Shown here: piece by piece, positions 44,804 through 53,888 of the stretch
Position numbering within the stretch: position 1 is the first letter of the stretch
Layout: each line of letters starts with the position of its first letter
Assembly: GCF_035013165.1 (NCBI RefSeq)
Contig: NZ_JAYGJQ010000001.1
Location: 1,736,001 to 1,800,000 of the forward strand
Direction of reading: 5' to 3'
Length of the DNA stretch: 64,000 bases
Source: Bacteriovorax sp. PP10
GTDB taxonomy: Bacteria > Bdellovibrionota > Bacteriovoracia > Bacteriovoracales > Bacteriovoracaceae
Program-made: the position numbers and the translations under genes
Notes under the pieces: model-generated
The model's input: the letters and a program-made list of their open reading frames with translations, nothing else
What the model was told of the DNA's origin: nothing
Databases searched by the model: none

Positions 44804-46184
44804 GTTCAAATAGATTTTTAGAGTTTGGTAGAATAAGAGAAAAAGTAGAACCCTTATTAATTTCACTTTGAACAGTAATTTTTCCACCATGAGCTTTGGC
44901 AATAGAGCTACTTATTGCTAGTCCAAGACCAGTGCCTTGGGCAGCTGTTTTACGAGCTTGCCAGTACCTTTCAAAGATATATGGAATTTCATTGTTGTTA
45001 ATTCCAGGGCCAGTATCACTAACTGATATAACGATGTCATTTTTATTTTCGTAAGCTTCTAACTTTATAAAACCAGACCTTGGTGTGAACTTAACTGCAT
45101 TACCAATTATATTTGTAATAACTTGCTCAATCCTTCCTTCGTCAATAAAAAGATAAGCAAGGTTTTTTTGAATTTTTTGTTCAAAATGAAGTTCATTTGT
45201 TTTAAAAATGGGCTCAAAACGTGAGCTTAGAGTTTCTAGTAAAGTTTCGAGGTTACATCTTTTTTTAACTAAAACTAATGAGTTTGATTCAATCCTTGAG
45301 TGATCCAATAATTCTTCAATAAGCTTTTTCATGGATAAAGCAGCTTTTAAAATTCTATCAAGATGATTATCTTCACGGTGCTTAAATTCTTTAGTATTTT
45401 GTTTTTTGACCTTATTGGTAATAAGGTGTGCTGTCATTATGATACTTGAAAGTGGATTTTTTAGATCATGAGCAACAACTTCAATTGTTTCTTTTCTGGC
45501 GTTGGATAGCTCTTTTTCTTTTTTTGCTACCTGTTCTGAAATTTTATCGTGAATCTTTTTTTCTCTTAATGTTTTAAGTAAAAGATTTAACGTTAATGCA
45601 ACAAGGACAATGGTTAGAAGTATTGTAACTAGGAGAGTCTTCATGATGTTTTGGGAGGCAAATGTATTGTCTTGTTTTTCATGCTCATATTGATCAGACA
45701 CACGTTTCACAATTTTATTTAAGTTGGCCATTATCAGTCTGGATTTAGGGGCCGTTATGTTTTTTATGTACTCATTTATTTCCTTTTTGTCATAACTGAT
45801 ATGGTTTTTTCTAATCGTTGGCAATTGCAGGTCTGAAAGTTCAAGATGTGTTGTTTTAATGTCAGTAAGGATTTTTTTTGTAGTTATATCCTCAGACATT
45901 TTTTCAAAGTCTTGCAAGAGCTGTGTGAAAGTTTCGTTGTTTTTATTGATCTCATTAAGAATGTCAGGATCGCCTTTTAATACATAAATCGGAATAAGAG
46001 ATAATTGATAATTTTTTAACCTTCTTAAGTCTCCTGAAACAATTAATTGTTCGGTGTATTTTTCGATGATTTTTTGAGTGTTAATGACTTTGTGTAATGA
46101 ATATATAGAACTAGCTAACGCAGGTAGAAATATTAATGTAATGAATATTAATCCAAAATATATTTTACGATCAAAGTTTTTCAT
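44787..46184 (-). CDS. Orphan membrane sensor histidine kinase
   Basis: A 465-residue sensor kinase. TM1 (about 9-29), a periplasmic helical sensor domain (about 30-175), TM2 (about 181-205) and a coiled-coil linker lead to HisKA with His239 (VVAHDLKNPLSS). The HATPase domain has the N box NIIGNAVKFT, G1 SDTGPGI and G2 GTGLGLAIS. No response regulator is adjacent. The periplasmic part is all-helical and may sense ligand or membrane state. The start has AAAGGA. The 3' end overlaps GH15 by 17 bases. Confidence 0.86.
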   Translation of the reverse strand: MKNFDRKIYFGLIFITLIFLPALASSIYSLHKVINTQKIIEKYTEQLIVSGDLRRLKNYQLSLIPIYVLKGDPDILNEINKNNETFTQLLQDFEKMSEDITTKKILTDIKTTHLELSDLQLPTIRKNHISYDKKEINEYIKNITAPKSRLIMANLNKIVKRVSDQYEHEKQDNTFASQNIMKTLLVTILLTIVLVALTLNLLLKTLREKKIHDKISEQVAKKEKELSNARKETIEVVAHDLKNPLSSIIMTAHLITNKVKKQNTKEFKHREDNHLDRILKAALSMKKLIEELLDHSRIESNSLVLVKKRCNLETLLETLSSRFEPIFKTNELHFEQKIQKNLAYLFIDEGRIEQVITNIIGNAVKFTPRSGFIKLEAYENKNDIVISVSDTGPGINNNEIPYIFERYWQARKTAAQGTGLGLAISSSIAKAHGGKITVQSEINKGSTFSLILPNSKNLFELTQIP

Positions 46185-46358
46185 ATCTTATCCTTTGATG
46201 AATGACTGTTTGCAGTGAGGTGGTTTTCCTCACTAGGGAATAGTTAATGAAATACTATAACATATAGTCTAATATGAGTATAATGTTATGTGTTCTGTAG
46301 TGACTTTTCCTAATGACATTCGTCTTGTTTATCAAATAATTTCAAAATAGGTTTAAAT

Positions 46359-47426
46359 ATGGATTTATTTACATTGCTAGAGAGTTCCTTGATGAAATGG
46401 TTTTTTTTATTTCTGGGTACTTTCACTCTTTATTTTATTGTAACTTTAATACTTAAGTATTTTATTATTAAAATTGAAAAAATTTCTAGTAATACATCTA
46501 CTTTGATTGATGATTTGGTTGTTGATCTTCTGAAATGTATTAAGAAATATTTTATATTATTTATTAGTTTTTATATTTCATTTTCTTTCATGAATGTTGA
46601 TGTCAGTTATAATCTTAAGATAGATAAATTATTAATGATTATATGTGCAATTCAACTTATCCAAGTTGCAGGGCGATTAATTAATTTCTGGGTAGTAAAG
46701 TTTTTAAAAATAGAATCGACTGAGTCAGGAGAAAAACTTGCCTCTCTTCGGTTTATGACTATCGGTTTGAAGGTTATTGTTTACTCAATTATATTTTTGG
46801 TAATGCTTAATAACCTGGGTATTGATGTTACCGCATTGATTGCTGGTTTAGGGGTTGGTGGGGTGGCCGTAGCGTTGGCACTTCAGAATATTCTCACAGA
46901 CTTATTTTCTTCTCTGACAATTGTTCTTGATAAACCATTTGTTGTCGGTGATTTTATTGTTATCAATGATTTTATGGGAACTGTTGAATTTATCGGTATA
47001 AAGACCACAAGATTAAGAAGTATTTCGGGTGAACAATTAATATTTGGTAATGGAGATTTACTTCAAAGTCGTATTCGTAATTATAAGAGAATGAATGAAA
47101 GAAGGGTTGTTCAAAATTTAACTGTTACCTACCAAACTTCATCTGAAATGTTAAATGAGATACCAAAAATCGTTAAAAATATTGTTGAATCTCTCGATTC
47201 AGTGAGATTCGACCGTTGTCATTTTCTTCGTTTTCAGGATTCTTCTCTTGAATTTGAGTTAGTTTACTGGGTGGAGAGTGCCGAATTTAATGATTACGCT
47301 GATAAAGCTCACAAGATCAATGTCTCAGTTTTTCAAGCTTTCAGTGAAAGGAATATTGAGTTTGCTTATCCTACGCAAACTCTAAATCTTGTTAATCAAA
47401 AAAGAGATAATGTAGAGTTTAATTAG
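46359..47426 (+). CDS. MscS-family mechanosensitive channel
   Basis: A 355-residue MscS protein with three N-terminal hydrophobic helices (about 12-33, 65-88, 128-146) and the pore helix GLGVGGVAVALALQNILTDLFSSL, the Gly/Ala-rich TM3 pattern. KPFVVGDFIVI and the beta domain follow, then an alpha/beta C-terminal domain. It opens under membrane tension to release solutes after hypo-osmotic shock, which fits with trehalose genes next to it. The terminator at 47432 follows. Confidence 0.88.
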   Translation: MDLFTLLESSLMKWFFLFLGTFTLYFIVTLILKYFIIKIEKISSNTSTLIDDLVVDLLKCIKKYFILFISFYISFSFMNVDVSYNLKIDKLLMIICAIQLIQVAGRLINFWVVKFLKIESTESGEKLASLRFMTIGLKVIVYSIIFLVMLNNLGIDVTALIAGLGVGGVAVALALQNILTDLFSSLTIVLDKPFVVGDFIVINDFMGTVEFIGIKTTRLRSISGEQLIFGNGDLLQSRIRNYKRMNERRVVQNLTVTYQTSSEMLNEIPKIVKNIVESLDSVRFDRCHFLRFQDSSLEFELVYWVESAEFNDYADKAHKINVSVFQAFSERNIEFAYPTQTLNLVNQKRDNVEFN

Positions 47427-47431
47427 TGTAA

Positions 47432-47462
47432 ACTAGAGTGTGTTGAAGCAGCATACTCTAGT
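47432..47462. terminator. Bidirectional hairpin between mscS and SulP genes
   Basis: ACTAGAGTGTG (47432-47442) pairs with CATACTCTAGT (47452-47462) in an 11-bp stem with one G-T wobble. It sits between convergent genes ending at 47426 and 47490. Confidence 0.65.
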
Positions 47463-47489
47463 ATAAATTAAATTTTATCAGTTATTATT

Positions 47490-48998
47490 CTATAAAGGGT
47501 CTTCATAGTAGTTAACTGCTACCATTGAATCAGCACTATTTAATAATTTTATACAATCAGGGCTTAAATGCTTCAGGCATACAAGTTTGTGAACTTTAGA
47601 ATATCTCTTTGTAATCTTATTTATAGCTTCAATTCCACTATGATCAACTATACGAGATTCTTTAAAATCAATAATTATTTTATTAGGGTCATTTGATAAA
47701 TCAAATATTTCTTGAAAGTTAGCAGTTGATCCAAAAAAGAGTGGTCCAAAAATTTCATAATGTTTAAGACCTTGATCATCCACATAAATTTTAGCTTTTA
47801 TTCTAGTAGCGCTGTCCCATGCAAAAACTAATGCAGAAGCAATTACTCCTGCGATGACTGCAATTGCTAAATCAAAAACAACAGTTAAAACTGAGACAAG
47901 TATCAGGACGAATGCATCTGCTCTCGGGATTTTTGTTAATACTTTAAAACTAGTCCATTCAAAAGTTCCATAGCAAACCATAAACATCACACCTACTAAA
48001 GCAGCGACTGGTATTTTTCCAATTAGGCTAGATCCAAACAATATGAAGAATAAAAGAAAACTACCTGCCACAATTCCAGAAAGTCTTGCTCTCGCTCCGG
48101 AACTGATATTAATGATACTTTGACCTATCATAGCACAGCCGCCCATTCCACCAAAGAAGCCTGTAACAATATTGGCAGCCCCCTGTGCTATACACTCTTT
48201 ATTGGCATGGCCTTTTGTCTCAGTAATTTCATCAATAAGGCTAAGAGTAAGTAAAGATTCTATTAAGCCAACTCCGGCCATGATTAATGAGTAAGGAAGG
48301 ATAATTTTTAGTGTTTCAAAATTAAAAGCGATGTTTGGTATTTGAAATATTGGAAGACCACCTTTTATTGAGGCAAGATCACCTACTGACTTTGTAGGTA
48401 AATTAAAAAATATAACTATCGCTGAAACAATGACGATTCCTACAAGGGAAGAGGGGATTGCTTTAGTGATTTTAGGAAAGAAATGAATTATTGCCATTGT
48501 CACGACAATGAGAGCGATCATAAGGTATAGGGGGGAGCCACTGATCCATTCCAATCCATTTCCTGAAGGAGAAGGGATTTTAAATTGACCAAACTGGGCC
48601 ATAAAAATGACGATAGCAAGTCCGTTTACGAATCCATAGATTACCGGCTCTGGAACAAGACGAATAAATTTTCCAAGTTTAAGTCCACCTAAGATAACTT
48701 GAATGATTCCCATTAAAATAACTGAAGCAAATAGATATTGAACTCCATGGTTAGCAACTAGTGAAACCATTACAACGGCCAGTGCACCTGTAGCTCCAGA
48801 AATCATTCCAGGTCTACCGCCAAATATTGAAGTGATCAGGCAGACCATGAAAGCAGCATATAGACCAACAAGAGGTGAGACTCCAGCTACAAATGCAAAG
48901 GCTACAGCTTCTGGTACTAGAGCTATGGCCACTGTAAGGCCAGAGAGGATTTCGATTTTTAAATCAGCTTTTCCAACAAAGCGTTCGATATAAGACAT
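47490..48998 (-). CDS. SulP-family anion transporter with STAS domain
   Basis: A 502-residue SulP transporter with about 12-14 hydrophobic helices and a C-terminal STAS domain (about 400-502, NKIIIDFKESRIVDHSGIEAINKI). Typical SLC26/SulP motifs include SGLTVAIALVPEAVAFAFVAGVSPLVGLYAAF and GFFGGMGGCAMIGQSIINISSGARARLSG. SulP carriers move sulfate, bicarbonate or organic anions; the substrate is not determined. The start has AAGGATAC; its leader resembles the ABCC gene leader. It lies 335 bases from the tRNA. Confidence 0.88.
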   Translation of the reverse strand: MSYIERFVGKADLKIEILSGLTVAIALVPEAVAFAFVAGVSPLVGLYAAFMVCLITSIFGGRPGMISGATGALAVVMVSLVANHGVQYLFASVILMGIIQVILGGLKLGKFIRLVPEPVIYGFVNGLAIVIFMAQFGQFKIPSPSGNGLEWISGSPLYLMIALIVVTMAIIHFFPKITKAIPSSLVGIVIVSAIVIFFNLPTKSVGDLASIKGGLPIFQIPNIAFNFETLKIILPYSLIMAGVGLIESLLTLSLIDEITETKGHANKECIAQGAANIVTGFFGGMGGCAMIGQSIINISSGARARLSGIVAGSFLLFFILFGSSLIGKIPVAALVGVMFMVCYGTFEWTSFKVLTKIPRADAFVLILVSVLTVVFDLAIAVIAGVIASALVFAWDSATRIKAKIYVDDQGLKHYEIFGPLFFGSTANFQEIFDLSNDPNKIIIDFKESRIVDHSGIEAINKITKRYSKVHKLVCLKHLSPDCIKLLNSADSMVAVNYYEDPL

Positions 48999-49003
48999 AA
49001 GTA

Positions 49004-49035
49004 TCCTTAATAAATTTAAAATTAATAATGGAAGA
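49004..49035. repeat. Leader element shared with 34006-34030
   Basis: TCCTTAATAAAT, seven extra bases, then ATTAATAATGGAAGA. Its left end includes the SulP ribosome site. Confidence 0.65.
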
Positions 49036-49259
49036 AAAGATTAAAAACTAGAATTCAGGGTGGTGTGATTAAAGAAGATTTTTTTGAAATAAAAAGCATA
49101 TACAAATTTTTAACAGAGAAGCGTAGTGATTACAATTTTAAAAATTGATAGCTATAGATTTAGAGAATAATCTTTGAACTAAAATTGTTTTTGATTCATA
49201 CTTAATTATAAGAAATAATTTATGGGGATAAAGTTTTTGTAGAACTGCAGAAATAAGCT

Positions 49260-49283
49260 AATTTTAGAACCGATATAGAACCG
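49260..49283. repeat. Right copy of the 24-base direct repeat
   Basis: One mismatch from 35734-35757, same orientation, 51 bases before the tRNA 3' end. Each half carries TAGAACCG. Confidence 0.7.
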
Positions 49284-49333
49284 ATGATAAAAAATAGTCA
49301 AAATTCATGAATGATATTAAGTAGTTATAAAAA

Positions 49334-49422
49334 TGGTGCCCGAGACGAGACTTGAACTCGTACGACCGGTAAAAGTCGGCAGATTTTAAATCTGCTGTGT
49401 CTACCGATTCCACCACCCAGGC
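49334..49422 (-). tRNA. tRNA-Leu(UAA)
   Basis: On the minus strand the 89-base gene folds fully. Acceptor GCCTGGG pairs with CTCGGGC (two wobble pairs). The anticodon stem GCAGA/TCTGC holds loop TTTAAAA with anticodon UAA. A long variable arm (CCGACTTTTACCGG region) marks a leucine class II tRNA. The T arm is ACGAG-TTCAAGT-CTCGT, and CCA is encoded. Its last 17 bases are duplicated at 35582 and 34040. Confidence 0.96.
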
Positions 49423-49475
49423 ACATTTGAGATAGTTTAAAAACGAATTCGGCGAACCACGATTTTGAGTAATTT

Positions 49476-50933
49476 ATGAACAATTGTCAATTTAAAAACA
49501 CGACCTTTTCACTTCTTCTTAAAAGTTTCTGCCTAATCTATTTAGTTGGATGTGCAGAAACCCCAGTTGCCCCAGTGAAAAAGGATGATCGACTGATTGT
49601 GGCCCAGTGGAACAAGTTACCACTGAGATTCTCCGATCGTGAAGTCAAAGATGATGCGTTCGTTACAAACCCATTTTTTGATATTGATCCGAAGATTGAA
49701 AACTTTAAAGATAAAGAGCCGGACAACTACGGCATTCGTTATTTCGTTTCAACACCAATAGATAGTCAGTTCCAATACAACATCGATCTTTATTCAGGGA
49801 AACTCTACCGCGAGAGAGCGTTCTGCGCTCAGGATGATATCTGGGATAACTACAGTGGAGATCTGCTAACCCCAAATTTCACTCAAGGATTTGTTCCGCG
49901 AGTTTATGATGAAGCAAAACAACCGCAACGAATGATCGTCATCTCTAATAAGGAAGCGATTGAACCATTTAAAGAGCAGCCTCAGTATTTCGACCTCGCT
50001 CGAGTTATTGGATCAGTAGTAGTGGAGCGATGTGAAAATTTCCCATGCGACCAAAATGAAAAATGGAAAGCATCGCAGATTTTAGTAGGTGTGAGTGCGC
50101 GTGAAGTTCAGTTGAACTCACTTGACACTTTTACTGCGTTAAAGAAAAAAATCAATTGGAACTATGCGAAAGCGATGATTGCCAACATGAATGGGTACCA
50201 TAAACTTGGTGGGCGAACTCACGCGGCCTTTAGAATTTCGAAAGAATTAAACTTAAAAGATACCTACGCATACTTCACGAAAAATTCTAAAAAAATAACG
50301 AACGAAGAGTTTGCTGGCCTAAACACTTGGCGTGTTGGGTGTATGAAACTTTACGATTCGATATGGGATGAATCAGAAAAAATTAGAACTCAACCACATG
50401 GTCAGGCCGAAAGTTTTCTAAAATTATTCAAAGAATTTTATGCGAAAAGTTCAAACGAATTTTATGAATGCCAGAAGCTTGTTCGTCCGGCCAATATTGT
50501 TGAAAATCATAGGAGATTATGGTTTTTCTCATACATCCAGGCCTTTAATTTATTAGAAAAAAATGGCTTCTATTATAGTTGTGTAGACAATGCTTGGGCC
50601 TACAATCCAAGAGTGGATAGCAGCAAATATTATGTCGATCAAAATAAAGAATTGGCACGATGCCGTGCTAAGAATTTTGAGAAAGCATTCGATCAAGCTA
50701 TCAATGGAATGAGTTTAATGAGAAATCAAACAAACCGCCAATTCCGTTTTATTGAGTACGATAATTCCCATGGCGGAAGTCATCAAAAAATCTACAGTTG
50801 GGTTTTTGACAAGAATCAAAACTTTGCATGTAAATACGACTCGAAGACTCCAAATCAAATTCCTTTTGAGATTTTTCCGCAGGACGTTGTATGGGAAAAT
50901 TTCAAACAAGAAGAGAACGGCGTAGTTCGATAG
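49476..50933 (+). CDS. Lipoprotein of unknown function
   Basis: A 485-residue protein with a type II signal peptide: hydrophobic stretch then lipobox LVGC (Cys about 26, followed by Ala, Glu). The mature part is soluble, with many aromatic residues and several cysteines (QDDIWDNY, CENFPCDQNEKW, CVDNAWAYN), and no recognised domain. It is probably anchored in the outer membrane. It precedes the nuo cluster, but a separate promoter lies between, so a shared role is not implied. Confidence 0.7.
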   Translation: MNNCQFKNTTFSLLLKSFCLIYLVGCAETPVAPVKKDDRLIVAQWNKLPLRFSDREVKDDAFVTNPFFDIDPKIENFKDKEPDNYGIRYFVSTPIDSQFQYNIDLYSGKLYRERAFCAQDDIWDNYSGDLLTPNFTQGFVPRVYDEAKQPQRMIVISNKEAIEPFKEQPQYFDLARVIGSVVVERCENFPCDQNEKWKASQILVGVSAREVQLNSLDTFTALKKKINWNYAKAMIANMNGYHKLGGRTHAAFRISKELNLKDTYAYFTKNSKKITNEEFAGLNTWRVGCMKLYDSIWDESEKIRTQPHGQAESFLKLFKEFYAKSSNEFYECQKLVRPANIVENHRRLWFFSYIQAFNLLEKNGFYYSCVDNAWAYNPRVDSSKYYVDQNKELARCRAKNFEKAFDQAINGMSLMRNQTNRQFRFIEYDNSHGGSHQKIYSWVFDKNQNFACKYDSKTPNQIPFEIFPQDVVWENFKQEENGVVR

Positions 50934-50960
50934 CGCATCATGGAAATTTCTCTCTCAAAC

Positions 50961-51004
50961 AATGTAAGTAATTGATTTACATTTCTTCGTAACGTCCATA
51001 AAAT
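50961..51004 (+). promoter_or_regulatory. nuo promoter with TGTAA-N9-TTACA operator
   Basis: TTTACA (50976-50981), a 17-base spacer and TAAAAT (50999-51004) form a good sigma-70 promoter 43 bases before nuoB. A perfect dyad AATGTAA-N9-TTACATT (50961-50983) covers the -35 box, so a bound protein would block RNA polymerase. The dyad is the same type as in front of the Rrf2 gene at 25775. Confidence 0.7.
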
Positions 51005-51046
51005 ATAGCCACGTAATGACATTAATTTTTTTCAAATAGGAGACGT

Positions 51047-51631
51047 ATGTCGACTAATAAAAGACTCGTGAGCCCGCTTAACTCGAAAAGTGAAGAAGAC
51101 TTCGCACTAGATCGTTTAATTGTAACGACGAAGGCAGGTACTTTTTTAGAATGGGCAAAACGCTGGGGACAAGCAAATTCACTTTGGCCGTTTCCTTTCG
51201 GAACTGCATGTTGTGCAATTGAGTTCATGGCCGTTGTTGGTCCCAAATACGATTCATCTCGTTTTGGTGCAGAGGTAGTTCGCTTCTCTCCACGCCAATC
51301 AGACATGATGATCATCGCTGGTACAATCACAGAAAAACAAGCACCGGTACTAAGACGTATCTACGATCAGATGGCAGAACCTAAATGGGTTATTGCTATG
51401 GGCGCGTGTGCATCTTCTGGTGGTTTCTACCGTGCATACCACGTTGTTCAAGGTGTATCTCGCGATATCCCTGTAGACGTTTATATCCCAGGTTGTCCTC
51501 CGACTCCGGAAGCAGTTATCCAAGGGATGATGCAGATTCAAGACCGTATTAAAAACGGTGTTTCAGCTTCTGTTGAAAGAATCACAAGACAACAAAAAGA
51601 ATTAGACAAACAAGCAGCAGCTAATAATTAA
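51047..51631 (+). CDS. nuoB: NADH dehydrogenase subunit B (NuoB)
   Basis: A 194-residue complex I subunit. The cluster N2 ligands appear as [11 protein letters not shown] (tandem Cys), [10 protein letters not shown] and [12 protein letters not shown], in proper order. NuoB receives electrons at the end of the Fe-S chain and passes them to quinone. AGGAG precedes the ATG. It is the first gene of the nuo cluster; nuoA is not adjacent upstream. Confidence 0.95.
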   Translation: MSTNKRLVSPLNSKSEEDFALDRLIVTTKAGTFLEWAKRWGQANSLWPFPFGTACCAIEFMAVVGPKYDSSRFGAEVVRFSPRQSDMMIIAGTITEKQAPVLRRIYDQMAEPKWVIAMGACASSGGFYRAYHVVQGVSRDIPVDVYIPGCPPTPEAVIQGMMQIQDRIKNGVSASVERITRQQKELDKQAAANN

Positions 51632-51645
51632 ATAAGGTTTTACCA

Positions 51646-53379
51646 ATGACGGAAACGACGACAGATTCAACTGCGACTATTGAAGGTGGAAACACTTCAA
51701 GTTATTCTGCAGTATTAATTTCAAAGTTTGGCGAAAAAGATTATTCATACGCTTTTGGAGATCACGTTTTATTTGCAACTCCGACAACACTAATTTCAGT
51801 GATGACGAAGTTCAAAGATGAACTTGGTTTCAATATGCTTCTAGATGTATGTGGAGTAGACAACTCTGGAAGACCAAAAACAGAGTGGGCACACGGAAAA
51901 CAATTCGAAGCTGTTTACCACCTGCTTAACATGGAAAACAATGAGCGCGTTCGCGTTCGTATTCCAGTTGATCCAGATGGTGGAGAAACAATTCCTTCTG
52001 TTATGCCTTTATGGAAAGGAGCAGACTGGTTCGAGCGTGAAGCTTGGGACATGTACGGGATTAACTTCGAAGGAAGAAAAAAAGAACGTCTACTAACTCA
52101 CCACGAGTTCGTAGGTCACCCGCTGAGAAAAAGCTACGCAGCTACTCACAACCAACCATTATCTGAATCATTAGATATTAACTTTGATCCAGATCCAACA
52201 ATCACTCACGAAGAATCATTAAAGCGTGAATGGATTAACATCGGACCTTCGCATCCTGCTACTCACGGTACACTTCGTATCATGGCAGAGATTGAAGGAG
52301 AGGTAATCAAGAGATCAAAACTTGAAATCGGATACCTTCACAGATGTTTCGAAAAAATGACAGAAAACCACCTGTACAACCAGGTTGTTCCTTATACTGA
52401 TAGATTAAATTACTGTTCATCTCCAATGAACAACATCGGATGGTGTAAAGCTGTTGAAGACATGATGGGAATTGAAATTCCTGATCGTGCAAAAGCTATG
52501 CGTATGGTTCTTGCTGAACTTTCACGCGTCATCGACCACCTTGTTTGTATCGGAGCTGGAGCTGTAGACTTAGGTGCTCTTACAACGATCTTCTTCTGTC
52601 TAGAACAAAGAGAGCGCGTGTATGAACTATTCGAGAAACTTTGTGGTGCTAGATTAACTGTATCACTTACTCGTATCGGCGGGATGGCACAAGAGCTTCC
52701 AGTTGGATGGGTTACTGACTGTCTTGAAGTTGTAAAAATCATTTCAAAAAATATTGAAGAAGTTGACCGTCTACTTACGAAGAACCCAATTTACGTTGGA
52801 AGAACAAAAGTAACTCCGGTTTCAGCTGCTGACGCTATCGCTTGGGGATACACAGGGCCGTGCTTAAGAGCTGCCGGTGTTAACTACGATATCAGAAAAG
52901 CTAATCCATATTACTTCTATAAAGATGTAGATTTCGAAATTCCAGTTGGACACGCTGGGGATCCGTACGACAGATACCTGGTTCGTATGGAAGAGATGAG
53001 ACAATCTTTAAAGATCGTTAATCAGGTTTTAGCAAACCTACCAAGTGGACCAGTTCAATCTCTTGATAAGAGAGTTTGTATTCCACCAAAAAGAGAAGTT
53101 TATACAAACATCGAAGGTTTAATGAACCACTTCATGCTTATCATGAAAGGTGTTCGTCCACCTGTCGGTGAGATTTATTCTGCAACTGAAGCTGCTAACG
53201 GAGAATTAGGTTTCTACGTTATCTCTGACGGCGGACCAAATCCATTCAGAGTAAAAGTTCGCCCACCTTGTTTTGCGATTTTCCAATCGTTCAATGAAGT
53301 GTGTAACGACTGGATGATTGCTGATGCTGTTGCTCAGCTTGGATCAATGAACATTATCGCAGGGGAGTTAGACAGATGA
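51646..53379 (+). CDS. nuoCD: Fused NADH dehydrogenase subunits C and D (NuoCD)
   Basis: A 577-residue fusion. Residues about 20-175 are NuoC (MLLDVCGVDN, FEAVYHLLNM, EREAWDMYGINFEGR). Residues about 190-577 are NuoD (INIGPSHPATHGTLRI, EIGYLHRCFEKM, PYTDRLNYCSSPMNN), with the quinone-site His and Tyr. The C-D fusion is known in several bacterial lineages, including E. coli. It overlaps nuoE by 4 bases (ATGA), so the subunits are co-translated. Confidence 0.95.
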   Translation: MTETTTDSTATIEGGNTSSYSAVLISKFGEKDYSYAFGDHVLFATPTTLISVMTKFKDELGFNMLLDVCGVDNSGRPKTEWAHGKQFEAVYHLLNMENNERVRVRIPVDPDGGETIPSVMPLWKGADWFEREAWDMYGINFEGRKKERLLTHHEFVGHPLRKSYAATHNQPLSESLDINFDPDPTITHEESLKREWINIGPSHPATHGTLRIMAEIEGEVIKRSKLEIGYLHRCFEKMTENHLYNQVVPYTDRLNYCSSPMNNIGWCKAVEDMMGIEIPDRAKAMRMVLAELSRVIDHLVCIGAGAVDLGALTTIFFCLEQRERVYELFEKLCGARLTVSLTRIGGMAQELPVGWVTDCLEVVKIISKNIEEVDRLLTKNPIYVGRTKVTPVSAADAIAWGYTGPCLRAAGVNYDIRKANPYYFYKDVDFEIPVGHAGDPYDRYLVRMEEMRQSLKIVNQVLANLPSGPVQSLDKRVCIPPKREVYTNIEGLMNHFMLIMKGVRPPVGEIYSATEAANGELGFYVISDGGPNPFRVKVRPPCFAIFQSFNEVCNDWMIADAVAQLGSMNIIAGELDR

Positions 53380-53888
53380 GTTCGCATACTTCAGAGGTAT
53401 CAAAAAGCCAGGGCGCGCCTTTTAAATTTACAGATGAAAACTTGGCAACATACCAAGAGCTTCTTACTCGTTACGACGATGTTGAATCAGCTCTTCTTCC
53501 AGTTCTTCACCTTGTTCAAGAACAAAACAGATGGATTCCAATTGAGGCCATTGAGTACGTAAGTGTACTTATGAACATCCCTCAAATTGCGATCAAAGAA
53601 GTTATTTCGTTCTACGATATGTTCTACGATATTCCAGTAGCAAGAAACATGGTTCACGTATGTACAAACATCACGTGCTCAATGTTCGGTGGAAGAGAAA
53701 TCTATCAAGGTCTTTTAAAGCACTTTGATACAGATTACTTAACTCCAACTCGCGATGGAAGAATTTCTCTACAAAAGATGGAATGTTTAGGTGCATGTGA
53801 AATGGCACCTTGTATGCGCATTAACAACGACTACGTTGGACCACTTGATTTGGTTGCTGCCATTCAAAAACTAGAGGAGCTACCATAA
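53376..53888 (+). CDS. nuoE: NADH dehydrogenase subunit E (NuoE)
   Basis: A 170-residue thioredoxin-fold subunit. The [2Fe-2S] N1a ligands are CTNITCSMFGG and LGACEMAPCMRIN (two pairs of Cys). It sits at the NADH-input tip with NuoF. GGGGAG precedes the start inside nuoD. The last base of the stop is the first base of the nuoF start. Confidence 0.94.
   Translation: MSSHTSEVSKSQGAPFKFTDENLATYQELLTRYDDVESALLPVLHLVQEQNRWIPIEAIEYVSVLMNIPQIAIKEVISFYDMFYDIPVARNMVHVCTNITCSMFGGREIYQGLLKHFDTDYLTPTRDGRISLQKMECLGACEMAPCMRINNDYVGPLDLVAAIQKLEELP

Larger units (their letters stand above)
48999..49333. other. Intergenic right boundary of the putative island
   Basis: A 335-base AT-rich stretch holding the leader element (49004-49035) and the right 24-base repeat (49260-49283) next to the tRNA. 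I saw no integrase fragment. Confidence 0.5.

Noticed and set aside
34057-49333. Integrase or transposase gene in the putative island
   Set aside because: None of the visible reading frames has integrase, recombinase or transposase motifs, so I do not claim an active element.
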